Assembly (NCBI GenBank): GCA_025362035.1 | Contig: JANYIN010000133.1 | Coordinates: 1 to 64,000 of the forward strand | Reading direction: 5' to 3' | DNA: 64,000 nucleotides | DNA from: Gemmatimonadaceae bacterium | Lineage (GTDB): Bacteria > Gemmatimonadota > Gemmatimonadetes > Gemmatimonadales > Gemmatimonadaceae | Part shown: piece by piece, positions 1 through 9,977 of the stretch | Layout of the letters: each line of letters begins with the position of its first letter | How positions within the stretch are numbered: position 1 is the first letter of the stretch | Notes under the pieces: generated by a model | What the model saw: only the letters and a program-made list of their open reading frames with translations | Database searches by the model: none | What the model was told of the DNA's origin: nothing | Made by a program: the position numbers and the translations under genes

Positions 1-1
1 C

Positions 2-3000
2 ATCGTTCCGCGGGCGGACAGCGCGCCTGCTCCGCTCACCGCTGCGCAGGAATTACTATGGCTCTACGAGCAGAAACTGCCGGGGACGTCGGCGTACAAC
101 TTTCCGATGGCGCGACGCATTCGCGGTTCAATCGACGTCGCGGCGCTCGAGCGGGCGCTCGGCTTGCTCGTGGAGCGACACGAATCATTGCGCACCGCGT
201 TCCGTGAGATTGACGCCGCGCCGTGGCAGATCGTACTGGACCCAAAGGCGGTTGATGTGGAACAGTACGACCTCCGCGGCGCACCACCCGAGTCGCGCGA
301 CGGGGAGGCGGAGCGTGTGCTCAGGCAAGTCGCCGAGCAACCGTTCGATCTCGCTGCTGGAAGCTTTCCTCGCATCGTGGTGGTCCGCCTTGCCGATGAC
401 GAGTCGCTGCTGCTCATCGTGGTGCATCACATCGTGTTCGACGGCGCTTCCGTCAACCTGCTGTTTCGAGAGTTGGCGCTGGCGTACGAGGCCGAGGTGT
501 CCGGCACCGCCTCCGGCCTGTTACCGCCGTCGGTTCAACTGGCGGATGTTGCCGTATGGGAACGACGGCCCGGAAATGAAGCGCGTATCGCTTCTGCGCT
601 GTCCTACTGGCGCGAGTATCTCGCCGGCGCGCCGTCATCCGTTGATTTGCCGACGGATTCTCCGCGTCCCCCTAGCGCGACAGGACCGGGAGCCCGCTTC
701 GCGACGACCCTTTCTCCGACGACGCGCACGGCCATGCACGCGATCGCGGCCGTGCATGCGACGACGCCGTTCGTCGTGCTGCTCGCCGCATTCCAGGCGC
801 TGCTGCACCGTTACAGCGGACAGGATGATGTCGTGGTCGGTACCGTCGTCGCCGGACGGGGCCGCGCCGAGACGAGCGGGGTGTTGGGATACCTCGCGAA
901 CACGCTGGCCTGTCGGGCGCGGTTCGAGGGCAACCCCACGTTCGCGACGCTCATCGCGCAAGTGCGGCTCGGCATGGTGCACGCATTAGGGCAACCGGAC
1001 GTCCCATATGAGAAGCTTGTGCAGACGTTGCGTGCCGAGGGTCCTCCGCACGAACGGGCGCTCTTCGATGTGATGTTGACCATGCAGGACGCCAGCGGCG
1101 GGATTGGCCGCTTAGGCACGGCAACGCTGGAGCCGCTCGGCATCGACATCGGCGCCGCGAAATTCGACCTGAGCGTTTCAGCCACCGATGCACCTCATGG
1201 CATCCGCATGGTGGTCGAGTACCGAAGCGATCTATTCCGGTCCGAGACCATCCAACGGTTCATCGGCCATTTCGAGACGCTCCTGCTGTCCGCATCGGCG
1301 GCTCCGCACGCAGCGATATCGGAGCTGGTGCTGCTCGGCGCGGAGGAGCGGAATCTCGTCCTAAACGAGTGGAACGATACGGCGGTGGACATGCCGCGCG
1401 ATGCAACTCTCATCACCCTCATCGACGCGCAGGCGATGCAATCCCCTACCGCGATCGCAGTGGAGGACGCACGGCGCACACTTACGTTTGGTGAACTTCA
1501 GCGTGCCAGCGCGGTACTCGCTCGGCGCCTGATTGCGGCGGGCGTGGGTCGCGGCGCCCGCGTCGGTATTTGCGCCGAGCGCTCTGTGGAGCTCGTCGTC
1601 GCCCTCGTTGCCGTCTTGAAAGCCGGCGCCGCCTACGTGCCGTTGGACCCCGAATACCCAGCCGACCGCCTTGCATTCATGCTCGACGACGCAGACGTCG
1701 CCGTCCTGCTCACGACCGGATCCGTGGCGGGCCCGCGCGCCGGTGCGCCGCAGATTATCGAACTCGAGGGGGTCGCGGAGCCCACGGACGTCCTCAGTGA
1801 TGCGCTTCCGGGACCACGGGGCGATGACGTGGCCTACATGATCTATACGTCCGGCTCGACGGGCCGCCCGAAGGGGGCGTTGAACACGCACAGTGGCATC
1901 GTCAACCGACTGTTGTGGATGCAGTCGGAATACATGCTGTCACCGCGTGACGTCGTTCTCCAGAAGACGCCGTTCAGCTTCGACGTGTCGGTATGGGAGT
2001 TCTTCTGGCCGTTGATCACGGGCGCTCGAATCGTGATGGCACGTCCAGAGGGACATCGAGACACGGCATACCTGGCCAGCGTCATGCGCGAGCGGGGAGT
2101 AACGGTCTGCCACTTCGTTCCGTCGATGCTGCGCGCCTTTCTCGCCGACTCCGGCGCACGCGAGTGCACAGCGCTGCGCGACGTCATGGCGAGCGGCGAA
2201 GCGCTGCCTCCCGATCTGGTGGCAACGTTTTCTCGGACGCTTCCGCGCGCGCGGTTGCACAATCTCTACGGGCCTACCGAATGCGCCATAGATGTGAGCT
2301 ACTGGCCTTGCCCACAAAGCCTGGTACCTCCGGCGGTGGTACCGATCGGACGACCGGTATCGAACACGCGGCTGTATGTGCTCGAGCGGAGCGGCGCGCC
2401 CGCACCCATTGGCATACCGGGGGAACTCCACATCGCTGGAGCGCAAGTAGGACGTGGCTATCACCGTCGGCCGGAGTTGACCGCGGAGCGCTTCATACCT
2501 GATCCGTTCGCGCCGGCGTCCTTGCCTCAGGGAGCGCGGATGTACCGCACCGGAGACCGCGCGCGCTGGCGTGCGGACGGGACAATCGAGTACCTCGGGC
2601 GTCTCGACTTTCAGGTGAAAGTCCGAGGCGTGCGCATCGAGCTGGGCGAAGTCGAGGCGGCACTGCTCGAGCAGTCAGGCGTGACGGCGGCCGTGGCAAT
2701 CGTGGCAGCCGATCACCTGGGCGAGCCGCGATTGGTCGCGTACGTGGTGCGGGCCGCAGAGGCGGCGATTCCCTCGGTCCTCAGGGACGCCCTCGCGCTT
2801 ACGCTGCCCGCCGCCATGGTTCCGACGCAGATCGTGGAGCTCGACGCCCTTCCACTCACCCCCAGCGGCAAGCTGGACCGCAAGGCGCTTCCCGCGCCGC
2901 CGGAATTGCGTTCCGCGCGCGAATACCTCGCGCCGCGAACACCAACGGAGGTTGTTGTCGCGGCGGTCTTCGCCGACGTCTTGGGAGTCGAGCGCGTGGG

Positions 3001-6000
3001 CGCTGCGGATAACTTTCATGATCTCGGCGGACATTCGTTGCTCGCCTTACGCATCGCGGGTCGTTTGCGCGAGCGCCTGCCCGTCGCGGTGACCACGCGG
3101 CTCGTCTTCGAGCACCAGACGGTCGCGGCGCTTGCGGAGGCCCTTGACCAACTCGGCGATGGCGGCGCTCGTCTCGGCCCATCCCGCATTCCAATCGTGT
3201 CGCGCGACTCAATGCGTCGCCGCGCCGAGGACTTTGGCCATCCGGACGCTTCCGGAGATGTTCTGGTTTTCCCGGCGTCCTTCGCCCAGACACGCCTCTG
3301 GTTCATCGAGGAGCTGTCGCCGGGGAACTCGACGTACAATGTTCCCATCGCCTGGCGGCTTCGCGGTCAGGTGGACGCCGCCGCACTGCAGTCCGCGATG
3401 AACGAAATGTGCGCGCGGCACGACGTGCTCCGGACCACCTTCGAAGTCGACGGCGACATGCCGGTGCAGTTGGTGCACCGGGACATTCGCGTGGACGTGT
3501 CGTTCCGCGACTTCTCTGGGGATGGTGATGCCGCGGCGCGCGCGTCGGCGGCGATGCGCACCGAGGCGAACACACCATTCGATCTGCGCCGGGGTCCGTT
3601 GATTCGCGTCGCACTTCTTCGGTCGGCCCCCGGCGACCAGTTGCTCGTGGTGACGTTGCATCACATCATCTCAGACGGGTGGTCGATGGTGGTGCTGCGA
3701 AAGGAACTCGCCGAAGGTTACGCCGCTGCGCTCGCCGCCAGAGCGCCGCATCTTCCGGCGCTATCGATCCAGTACGCAGACTACGCGGTATGGCAGCGTC
3801 GCGAGCTATCCGGAGACGTCGCCCATCGGCTGGAAGCCTATTGGCGCGAGCGGCTGCGCGGCCCGCTACCCGCCCTCGATCTGCCAATGCAGGCGCCGCG
3901 ACCCGCGATGCTTGGAGTGCGCACGGCGCGACAATGCACCTTCCGGATTGCCGAGCCGTTGGCGTCGGCGGTGCACGCGCTGGCGCGCGAGGAGCGCGCG
4001 ACGCCATTCACGGTGTATCTCGCTGCGTTCCAGATACTGCTCGGACGCTACTCCGGCCAGCACGACGTCGTGGTCGGCACGCCGGTGTCTGGTCGAGGTG
4101 CGCCGGAAGTCGAACCGCTGTTGGGAATCTTCCTCAACACGGTAGCCCTTCGGACAGACTTGTCGGACAGTCCTCCATTTCGTTCGCTCCTCAAACGAGT
4201 GCGGGAGAAAACACTCGAAGATCTTGCACACGATGCGCTGCCGTTCGAGCGAGTGGTCGACGTGGTCAAGCCGACGCGAAACCCGTCCATTACGCCGATC
4301 TTCCAGATCCTGTTCTCGATGCAGAACGCCACAGCCACCGCGATGCAGGCGGAGTCGGTCGACGAGCTTGCGCTTCCCGGCGTGACGACGGAGCGTGTGC
4401 GGGCTGGCCTCGAGAATACGAAATTCGACATCCAGCTCACGCTTGCCCCGGACGGCGCCGCTTACCACGCGTCGGTCGACTACGACGCGGACTTGTTCGC
4501 CGCGTCCGTCATCGAGCGGTTTGCCGGGCACTACCTGAATCTGTTGAATGGCATCGTCGCGTCCCCCGACCAGAGAATCGATCAACTGGCACTGCTGGAT
4601 TCGACCGAGCGTCACCGCGTGGTTTCGGAGTGGAATGCGACCGCCACGGATGATGCGGGCGAGCCGGGAACCTTACCCGAACTGATCGCGAACCAAGCCA
4701 GGCGTTCACCCGACGCGACCGCAGTCCTGTCCGGAGAGGCGTCACTCACATTCGCCGAACTCGATGCACGCGCAACGACACTGGCCCGTGCCTTGCGCGC
4801 ACGAGGCGTGGCACGCGGGTCCCTGGTAGGCGTCTGCATGGACCGCTCGTTCGACCTGGTTGTGGCGCTGTTGGGAATTCTAAAGGCGGGCGGCGCCTAT
4901 GTCCCGATGGATCCGGAATATCCGGCGAGTCGCCTCCGGTTCATGATCGATGACGCGCGTTGCGCCCTACTACTCACTCAGGAACGGATCGCCCAGAGCA
5001 CACTCAACGGAATTTCCGACCACGCGTCGAGTGATGCGGTCGGGGTTGGCGCACAGATTGTCTGCCTCGATGGCGACTGGTCGAACATCGTCACTGACGC
5101 TCAGCTGGCACCGACTCTGCCCATCGTGTCGCCGGATGACCTCGCCTACATGATCTATACGTCCGGTTCGACTGGACGTCCGAAGGGGGCGCTGAATCGC
5201 CATCGGGGGATCGTCAACCGACTGCGCTGGATGCAGCGCGCATATTCACTGGAGGCGGATGACGTCGTGATGCAGAAGACTCCCATCAGCTTCGATGTTT
5301 CGGTCTGGGAGTTCTTCTGGCCGCTCGCCACTGGCGCGCAACTGCTCTTGGCGGATCCTGGTGGCCACCGTGATGCCGCATATCTTGCCGCGGTCATCCG
5401 CGAGCGGCGGGTCACCGTGCTGCACTTCGTTCCCTCCATGCTGCGTGCGTTCCTCGAGAGTGGCGTGAGCGTGACGCCCACCACGATCCGCGACGTCATC
5501 TGCAGCGGTGAAGCACTCACCTACGACCTCCAGCAAAGCTTTTTCGACCGCTTCCCGATGACTCGCCTGCACAATCTGTACGGTCCCACGGAAGCCGCGG
5601 TGGATGTGTCCGCGTGGGAATGTGTGCGGGGCGATACGCGTCATGTCGTCCCGATTGGCCGGCCGATTGCCAATACACGTCTGTATGTACTGGACGACGA
5701 CCGGGCCCCCACACCAATCGATGTGGCTGGCGAGTTATACATCGGCGGCATCCAGGTCGGCGCCGGCTATCACAACCGGCCAGAATTGACTGCTGAGCGG
5801 TTCGTTCCCGATCCATTCAGCCTCGAAGCGGACGCGCGACTCTACCGCACCGGCGATCGCGCCCGCTGGCTGAGTGACGGCGCGATTGAGTACTTGGGAC
5901 GACTGGACTTTCAGGTGAAGCTGCGAGGATTCCGCATCGAACTCGGTGAAATTGAAATGGTGCTCACATCGCAGCCCGGTGTTCGGTCGGCAGTCGCGCT

Positions 6001-6607
6001 GGTGCGTGAAGACGTGCCCGGCGATCAGAGACTGGTCGCGTATTGCGTAGCGGAGGTTGGAGCTGGCCCGAGTGAGTGGGGCGTCCTTCGCGATCGACTC
6101 AAGACGTCGCTGCCGAGTTACATGGTGCCGAGCGCGATCGTATGGCTCGAGTCGTGGCCGCTCACGCCCAACGGGAAGCTCGACCGATCGGCGCTGCCGG
6201 CCCCCGTCGCGGACGGGTCAAAGGACCCCGCCTCCTTCCGGACGCCGGAGAACCACGTCGAGGAAGTGATCGGGAGCGTATTTCGCGAAGTCCTCGGGCT
6301 GACGCGCGTCAGCACGGTCGACGACTTCTTCGATATCGGGGGGCATTCGTTGCTGGCCATGCAAGTGGTCGCAAGATCGTCGCGATTGTTCGGGAGACGC
6401 ATCATGCTCCGCGATTTCTTTCAGCACCCCACCGTCATCGGTTTTGCCGAAACGCTCGCCAGTGGTGAGCCGACACCTGGCCGAACGAACGCGGTCGCTC
6501 GGGCAATCGTCCGGATGCGCGACATGACACCCGAAGAGATGGAGCGCCGGCGAATTGCGGCGGCGTCACTTCGCCAGGCTACCGAATCAAGAGATGGTCA
6601 TGAGTGA
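2..6607 (+). CDS. Nonribosomal peptide synthetase, C-A(Ser)-T-C-A(Ser)-T, 5' truncated by window
   Basis: Two complete NRPS modules. The frame is already open at base 2 and the C1 core motif (AQELLW, bases 47-61) lies before the first ATG at 107, so the gene starts upstream of the window. Condensation domains carry HHIVFDG (425-445) and HHIISDG (3659-3679). Adenylation domains show YTSGSTG, YGPTE, TGDRARW and GKLDRKALP/GKLDRSALP. Carrier domains carry GGHSLL (about 3025 and 6338). Aligning the pocket positions by hand to EntF and PheA gives DVWHMSLIDK and DVWHISLVDK; both fall in the serine family (EntF is DVWHFSLVDK). No epimerase or methyltransferase domain is present. The product would thus gain two consecutive Ser residues. 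The stop codon overlaps the next NRPS gene. Confidence 0.95.
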   Translation: MVPRADSAPAPLTAAQELLWLYEQKLPGTSAYNFPMARRIRGSIDVAALERALGLLVERHESLRTAFREIDAAPWQIVLDPKAVDVEQYDLRGAPPESRDGEAERVLRQVAEQPFDLAAGSFPRIVVVRLADDESLLLIVVHHIVFDGASVNLLFRELALAYEAEVSGTASGLLPPSVQLADVAVWERRPGNEARIASALSYWREYLAGAPSSVDLPTDSPRPPSATGPGARFATTLSPTTRTAMHAIAAVHATTPFVVLLAAFQALLHRYSGQDDVVVGTVVAGRGRAETSGVLGYLANTLACRARFEGNPTFATLIAQVRLGMVHALGQPDVPYEKLVQTLRAEGPPHERALFDVMLTMQDASGGIGRLGTATLEPLGIDIGAAKFDLSVSATDAPHGIRMVVEYRSDLFRSETIQRFIGHFETLLLSASAAPHAAISELVLLGAEERNLVLNEWNDTAVDMPRDATLITLIDAQAMQSPTAIAVEDARRTLTFGELQRASAVLARRLIAAGVGRGARVGICAERSVELVVALVAVLKAGAAYVPLDPEYPADRLAFMLDDADVAVLLTTGSVAGPRAGAPQIIELEGVAEPTDVLSDALPGPRGDDVAYMIYTSGSTGRPKGALNTHSGIVNRLLWMQSEYMLSPRDVVLQKTPFSFDVSVWEFFWPLITGARIVMARPEGHRDTAYLASVMRERGVTVCHFVPSMLRAFLADSGARECTALRDVMASGEALPPDLVATFSRTLPRARLHNLYGPTECAIDVSYWPCPQSLVPPAVVPIGRPVSNTRLYVLERSGAPAPIGIPGELHIAGAQVGRGYHRRPELTAERFIPDPFAPASLPQGARMYRTGDRARWRADGTIEYLGRLDFQVKVRGVRIELGEVEAALLEQSGVTAAVAIVAADHLGEPRLVAYVVRAAEAAIPSVLRDALALTLPAAMVPTQIVELDALPLTPSGKLDRKALPAPPELRSAREYLAPRTPTEVVVAAVFADVLGVERVGAADNFHDLGGHSLLALRIAGRLRERLPVAVTTRLVFEHQTVAALAEALDQLGDGGARLGPSRIPIVSRDSMRRRAEDFGHPDASGDVLVFPASFAQTRLWFIEELSPGNSTYNVPIAWRLRGQVDAAALQSAMNEMCARHDVLRTTFEVDGDMPVQLVHRDIRVDVSFRDFSGDGDAAARASAAMRTEANTPFDLRRGPLIRVALLRSAPGDQLLVVTLHHIISDGWSMVVLRKELAEGYAAALAARAPHLPALSIQYADYAVWQRRELSGDVAHRLEAYWRERLRGPLPALDLPMQAPRPAMLGVRTARQCTFRIAEPLASAVHALAREERATPFTVYLAAFQILLGRYSGQHDVVVGTPVSGRGAPEVEPLLGIFLNTVALRTDLSDSPPFRSLLKRVREKTLEDLAHDALPFERVVDVVKPTRNPSITPIFQILFSMQNATATAMQAESVDELALPGVTTERVRAGLENTKFDIQLTLAPDGAAYHASVDYDADLFAASVIERFAGHYLNLLNGIVASPDQRIDQLALLDSTERHRVVSEWNATATDDAGEPGTLPELIANQARRSPDATAVLSGEASLTFAELDARATTLARALRARGVARGSLVGVCMDRSFDLVVALLGILKAGGAYVPMDPEYPASRLRFMIDDARCALLLTQERIAQSTLNGISDHASSDAVGVGAQIVCLDGDWSNIVTDAQLAPTLPIVSPDDLAYMIYTSGSTGRPKGALNRHRGIVNRLRWMQRAYSLEADDVVMQKTPISFDVSVWEFFWPLATGAQLLLADPGGHRDAAYLAAVIRERRVTVLHFVPSMLRAFLESGVSVTPTTIRDVICSGEALTYDLQQSFFDRFPMTRLHNLYGPTEAAVDVSAWECVRGDTRHVVPIGRPIANTRLYVLDDDRAPTPIDVAGELYIGGIQVGAGYHNRPELTAERFVPDPFSLEADARLYRTGDRARWLSDGAIEYLGRLDFQVKLRGFRIELGEIEMVLTSQPGVRSAVALVREDVPGDQRLVAYCVAEVGAGPSEWGVLRDRLKTSLPSYMVPSAIVWLESWPLTPNGKLDRSALPAPVADGSKDPASFRTPENHVEEVIGSVFREVLGLTRVSTVDDFFDIGGHSLLAMQVVARSSRLFGRRIMLRDFFQHPTVIGFAETLASGEPTPGRTNAVARAIVRMRDMTPEEMERRRIAAASLRQATESRDGHE

Positions 6608-9600
6608 AGGGGAACGGATAGGGAAGGATTTGGACCTGACAAACCTCGATCTCGATCTCCTCGAGCAACTGCTCAGCGAGGAAGGGGTCTCAGGCGCCCG
6701 CGAAGTGCAGGGAATCCGGCCGCGCACGCCAATGGCGCGCGTGCCGCTCTCGTTCTCCCAGGAATTGCTCTGGATGCTCGACCAGGCGTCACCCGGTCTC
6801 ACGGCGTACAACCTCGCCACCGCCCGACGCCTCATCGGTCCGCTGGACGTGCCATCGCTGGAACGGAGTCTCACGCAGATCGTTGCTCGCCACGAATCGC
6901 TGCGCACGCACTTCGGTTTGGTGGACGGAGAACCGTCGCAGATCATTGCGGCGCCTGGACCGGTCAACTTCTCGTTCATCGAGCTCGCGGCGGACTCGGC
7001 CCCGGAACGGGAGGCGGAGCTCGAGCGATTGCTCGCGGCGCGCGCGCGCACGCCCTTCCAACTCGGAAACGAGTCGCTCTTTCGGGTCGCGGTGGTCCGA
7101 CGTGGTCCGAATGACCACATCATGCTCGTGGAGACGCACCACGCGGTTTGCGATGGCTGGTCGATCGGCTTGATCATGCGCGAGTTGGCACAATTGTACC
7201 GTGCCAATTGCCGCGGCATCCCCACGGACCTCCCGCCGCTGGCCATCCAATTCGGCGATTACGCCATCTGGCAACGCGAAACGCTGCAGGGGCAGCGCCT
7301 CGCGAGCCTGCTCGAATTCTGGCGCGGACACCTCGGAGACGTCACGCAACCGCTCGCGCTGCCGACCGACTTCCCGTCGTCGCCGACACCCACCTTCGCT
7401 GGCGCCACCGTCGGCCGCACGATGTCGTCCGATCTGCTCGGACAAGTCACGGCCCTCGGCCGCGAATACGACGCGACGCTGTACATGACGCTGCTCGCTG
7501 CCTACGCACTGGTGCAGCATCGCTACACCGGCCGCACGCACGTACTCATCGGGTCCGGCGCGGCCGGACGCTCGGAACACGACACGGAAACGATGGTGGG
7601 CTACCTCAACAATACTTTGGTGCAGCGCGTCGACTTCAGCGGTGATCCAGCTTTTGCCGAGCTACTCACTCGCGTCCGCGACAGCGCGTTGAGTGCGTAT
7701 GACCATCAGGACGTGCCGCTCGAAAAACTCATGCTCGAGTTTCGGCAGGATCGTCAGCGCGTCAGCGACGCGCCGCTCTTTCAGACCGTGTTCACCATGC
7801 AGGACACGATCGGCGACTCGCTGCAGCTGGACGACGTCGATGTGCAGCCGTTCGGCGTCGGCCTTGGCGCAACGAAGTTCGACATCACGCTGCTGCCGAG
7901 CCGGCGCGAAGACGGACTCCGGCTGAGCCTCAGCTATCGCACGGATCTGTTTGCTCGCGCGACGATGGACCGCTTTCTCGGCCATCTCCACCGCGTCCTC
8001 CAGGCTGTCGTCCAGGACCCGACCGTGCGGATCTCGGCATTGCCGATGCTCACCACCGATGAACTGGCGGACCTGGCGGCATTCAATGCCACCGACGTTG
8101 ACGAGGGCGCGTCCGCCACTGTCGTCGGGCTCATCGAAGAGCAGGCTCGCCGAGTCCCGGATCGTACCGCGATCGTGTGTGGCCCCACGGAACTGTCGTA
8201 CCGCGACGTAAACGAGGGAGCCAACCGGCTCGCACGTGCGCTCCGCGCGCGAGGCGTCGTTGCGGGCGCCGTGGTCGGGTTGGTTCTCGACCGGTCCGCC
8301 GATGCGATTGTTGCGCTACTCGGCATCCTGAAGGCAGGCGCGTCCTATGCGCCGACGGCGCCGGATCTGCCACCCGCGCGCCTAGCCGCGCAGTTGACGG
8401 AGAGCGGTGTCAGGATGGTGGTGACCACGTCGGAACACGCGGCCAAATGCCCCCCCCAACTCGAGACCATATGTCTCGATGGAAACGCCGCTTTGCAGTC
8501 GCAGCCCGGTGCTGATCCGTCGGTCGCCGTCACCCCCGATGATCTGGCATACGTCCTGTTTACGTCGGGCTCGACCGGCACTCCCAAGGGCGTTGCCGTG
8601 ACGCACGCCAACATTGTTCACTACTCGCGCGCCGTCGCGCGCGTGCTGGGAGACCTGCCCGCGGAGAATCGGGGTGACGGATTTGCCGCGCTCGATGGTC
8701 TGCATTTCGGGATGGGATCCACCTTCGCCGCCGATCTCGGCAACACCTCACTGTTTCCGGCACTCATGTCGGGCGGCACGTTGCACATTCTCCCCGCCGA
8801 GGTCGCAACGAACTCGGCACGGTTCAGCGAGTATGTGTCTGAATATCCGCTGGACGTGCTCAAGCTCACGCCCAGTCATCTGCGCGCGCTGGTCGGCGAT
8901 GCGCGCGGCGCTGAGCTGGCGGCGCTTCTGCCGTCACGCTGGATAGTACTGGGCGGTGAGCCGCTGACGCTGGAGTTCGCGGAGACGCTGGTGCAGGCAC
9001 GGAAGCCACGCGTATTGAACCACTACGGTCCCACCGAGACGACGGTAGGCGTCCTCACCTTCCCGGCGACGGGGCACTCCCTCGCGCGCATCCGCGAGCT
9101 TGGCGCGCAGACGGTTCCCCTCGGTCGTCCGCTCCCGAATTCAAAGGTGTTCGTCGTCGATGCGCGCGACGTCGAGGTCCCGATCGGCGTGCCGGGCGAG
9201 CTGCTCATTTCCGGGGCGGGTGTCGCCCAAGGCTATCTCGGACTACTGGATCTGACCGCCGAGCGCTTCTTCGAGTTCCACGGAGCGCGCACGTATCGCT
9301 CCGGCGATCGAGTTCGTCGCCTCGCGGATGGAACGATCGAATTTCTCGGTCGCACGGACGACCAGGTCAAGATTCGCGGCTACCGGGTGGAATTGGGAGA
9401 AATCGCGCACGCGCTGCGTGCGCACCCAGGTGTCGCGAACGGCGAGGTCGTGACGCATCGGGACGCAGGCGGGGAACTCCACCTGGTCGCGTATGCCGTC
9501 GCGCGCAAAGGCTACAGCGCCAGCCACGCGGATCGCCCGACAACCCAGAACCTTGCCAAGTGGCTGGCCGACTGGCTACCGCCACACATGGTGCCGAGCT

Positions 9601-9977
9601 CCGTAGTACTTCTGGATGAGATGCCGCTCACCCCGAATGGAAAAATCGATCGCGCGCGGCTGCCCACAGCAGACACCGCAGCTGCGAGCGCGCACGTCGC
9701 ACCACGTACGGACACCGAGCAGCGGCTCGCCGCCATATGGTCGGACGTGCTCAAGAAGCCGGACATCGGCATAACGCAGAACTTCGTCGAACTCGGCGGC
9801 CATTCGCTGCTGGCCATCCGCATCCTCGGCAAGATCAGCAAGACATTCGGTTTGCGCCTCTCCCTGCGCACGCTGTTCGACGCACCGACCATCGAGAAGC
9901 TCTCCGAATTGATCGATGTCGAACTGCAGTTGGCCGCTCTCGATGCGATGGCGAGTGAGGACGCGCCAGATCGATGA
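6600..9977 (+). CDS. Nonribosomal peptide synthetase module, C-A(Asp)-T
   Basis: Single-module NRPS of about 1125 residues. I chose ATG 6600, which overlaps the previous stop codon; ATG 6594 is also possible. The first 45 or so residues are a Leu/Asp-rich linker, possibly a docking segment. The condensation domain has HHAVCDG (7137-7157). The adenylation domain has FTSGSTGTPKG, YGPTE and GKIDRARLP. The specificity positions read DLTKVGHVGK, essentially the aspartate code known from surfactin and bacitracin synthetases (DLTKVGHIGK). The carrier domain has GGHSLLAI near 9800. There is no tailoring domain. Its place between the Ser-Ser and Thr synthetases implies Asp as the penultimate residue. 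The stop codon overlaps the next start by ATGA. Confidence 0.95.
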   Translation: MSEGERIGKDLDLTNLDLDLLEQLLSEEGVSGAREVQGIRPRTPMARVPLSFSQELLWMLDQASPGLTAYNLATARRLIGPLDVPSLERSLTQIVARHESLRTHFGLVDGEPSQIIAAPGPVNFSFIELAADSAPEREAELERLLAARARTPFQLGNESLFRVAVVRRGPNDHIMLVETHHAVCDGWSIGLIMRELAQLYRANCRGIPTDLPPLAIQFGDYAIWQRETLQGQRLASLLEFWRGHLGDVTQPLALPTDFPSSPTPTFAGATVGRTMSSDLLGQVTALGREYDATLYMTLLAAYALVQHRYTGRTHVLIGSGAAGRSEHDTETMVGYLNNTLVQRVDFSGDPAFAELLTRVRDSALSAYDHQDVPLEKLMLEFRQDRQRVSDAPLFQTVFTMQDTIGDSLQLDDVDVQPFGVGLGATKFDITLLPSRREDGLRLSLSYRTDLFARATMDRFLGHLHRVLQAVVQDPTVRISALPMLTTDELADLAAFNATDVDEGASATVVGLIEEQARRVPDRTAIVCGPTELSYRDVNEGANRLARALRARGVVAGAVVGLVLDRSADAIVALLGILKAGASYAPTAPDLPPARLAAQLTESGVRMVVTTSEHAAKCPPQLETICLDGNAALQSQPGADPSVAVTPDDLAYVLFTSGSTGTPKGVAVTHANIVHYSRAVARVLGDLPAENRGDGFAALDGLHFGMGSTFAADLGNTSLFPALMSGGTLHILPAEVATNSARFSEYVSEYPLDVLKLTPSHLRALVGDARGAELAALLPSRWIVLGGEPLTLEFAETLVQARKPRVLNHYGPTETTVGVLTFPATGHSLARIRELGAQTVPLGRPLPNSKVFVVDARDVEVPIGVPGELLISGAGVAQGYLGLLDLTAERFFEFHGARTYRSGDRVRRLADGTIEFLGRTDDQVKIRGYRVELGEIAHALRAHPGVANGEVVTHRDAGGELHLVAYAVARKGYSASHADRPTTQNLAKWLADWLPPHMVPSSVVLLDEMPLTPNGKIDRARLPTADTAAASAHVAPRTDTEQRLAAIWSDVLKKPDIGITQNFVELGGHSLLAIRILGKISKTFGLRLSLRTLFDAPTIEKLSELIDVELQLAALDAMASEDAPDR

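Noticed and set aside
107..107. ATG 107 as the start of the first NRPS gene
   Set aside because: In-frame codons from base 2 encode the conserved beginning of the condensation domain, so the gene continues upstream.
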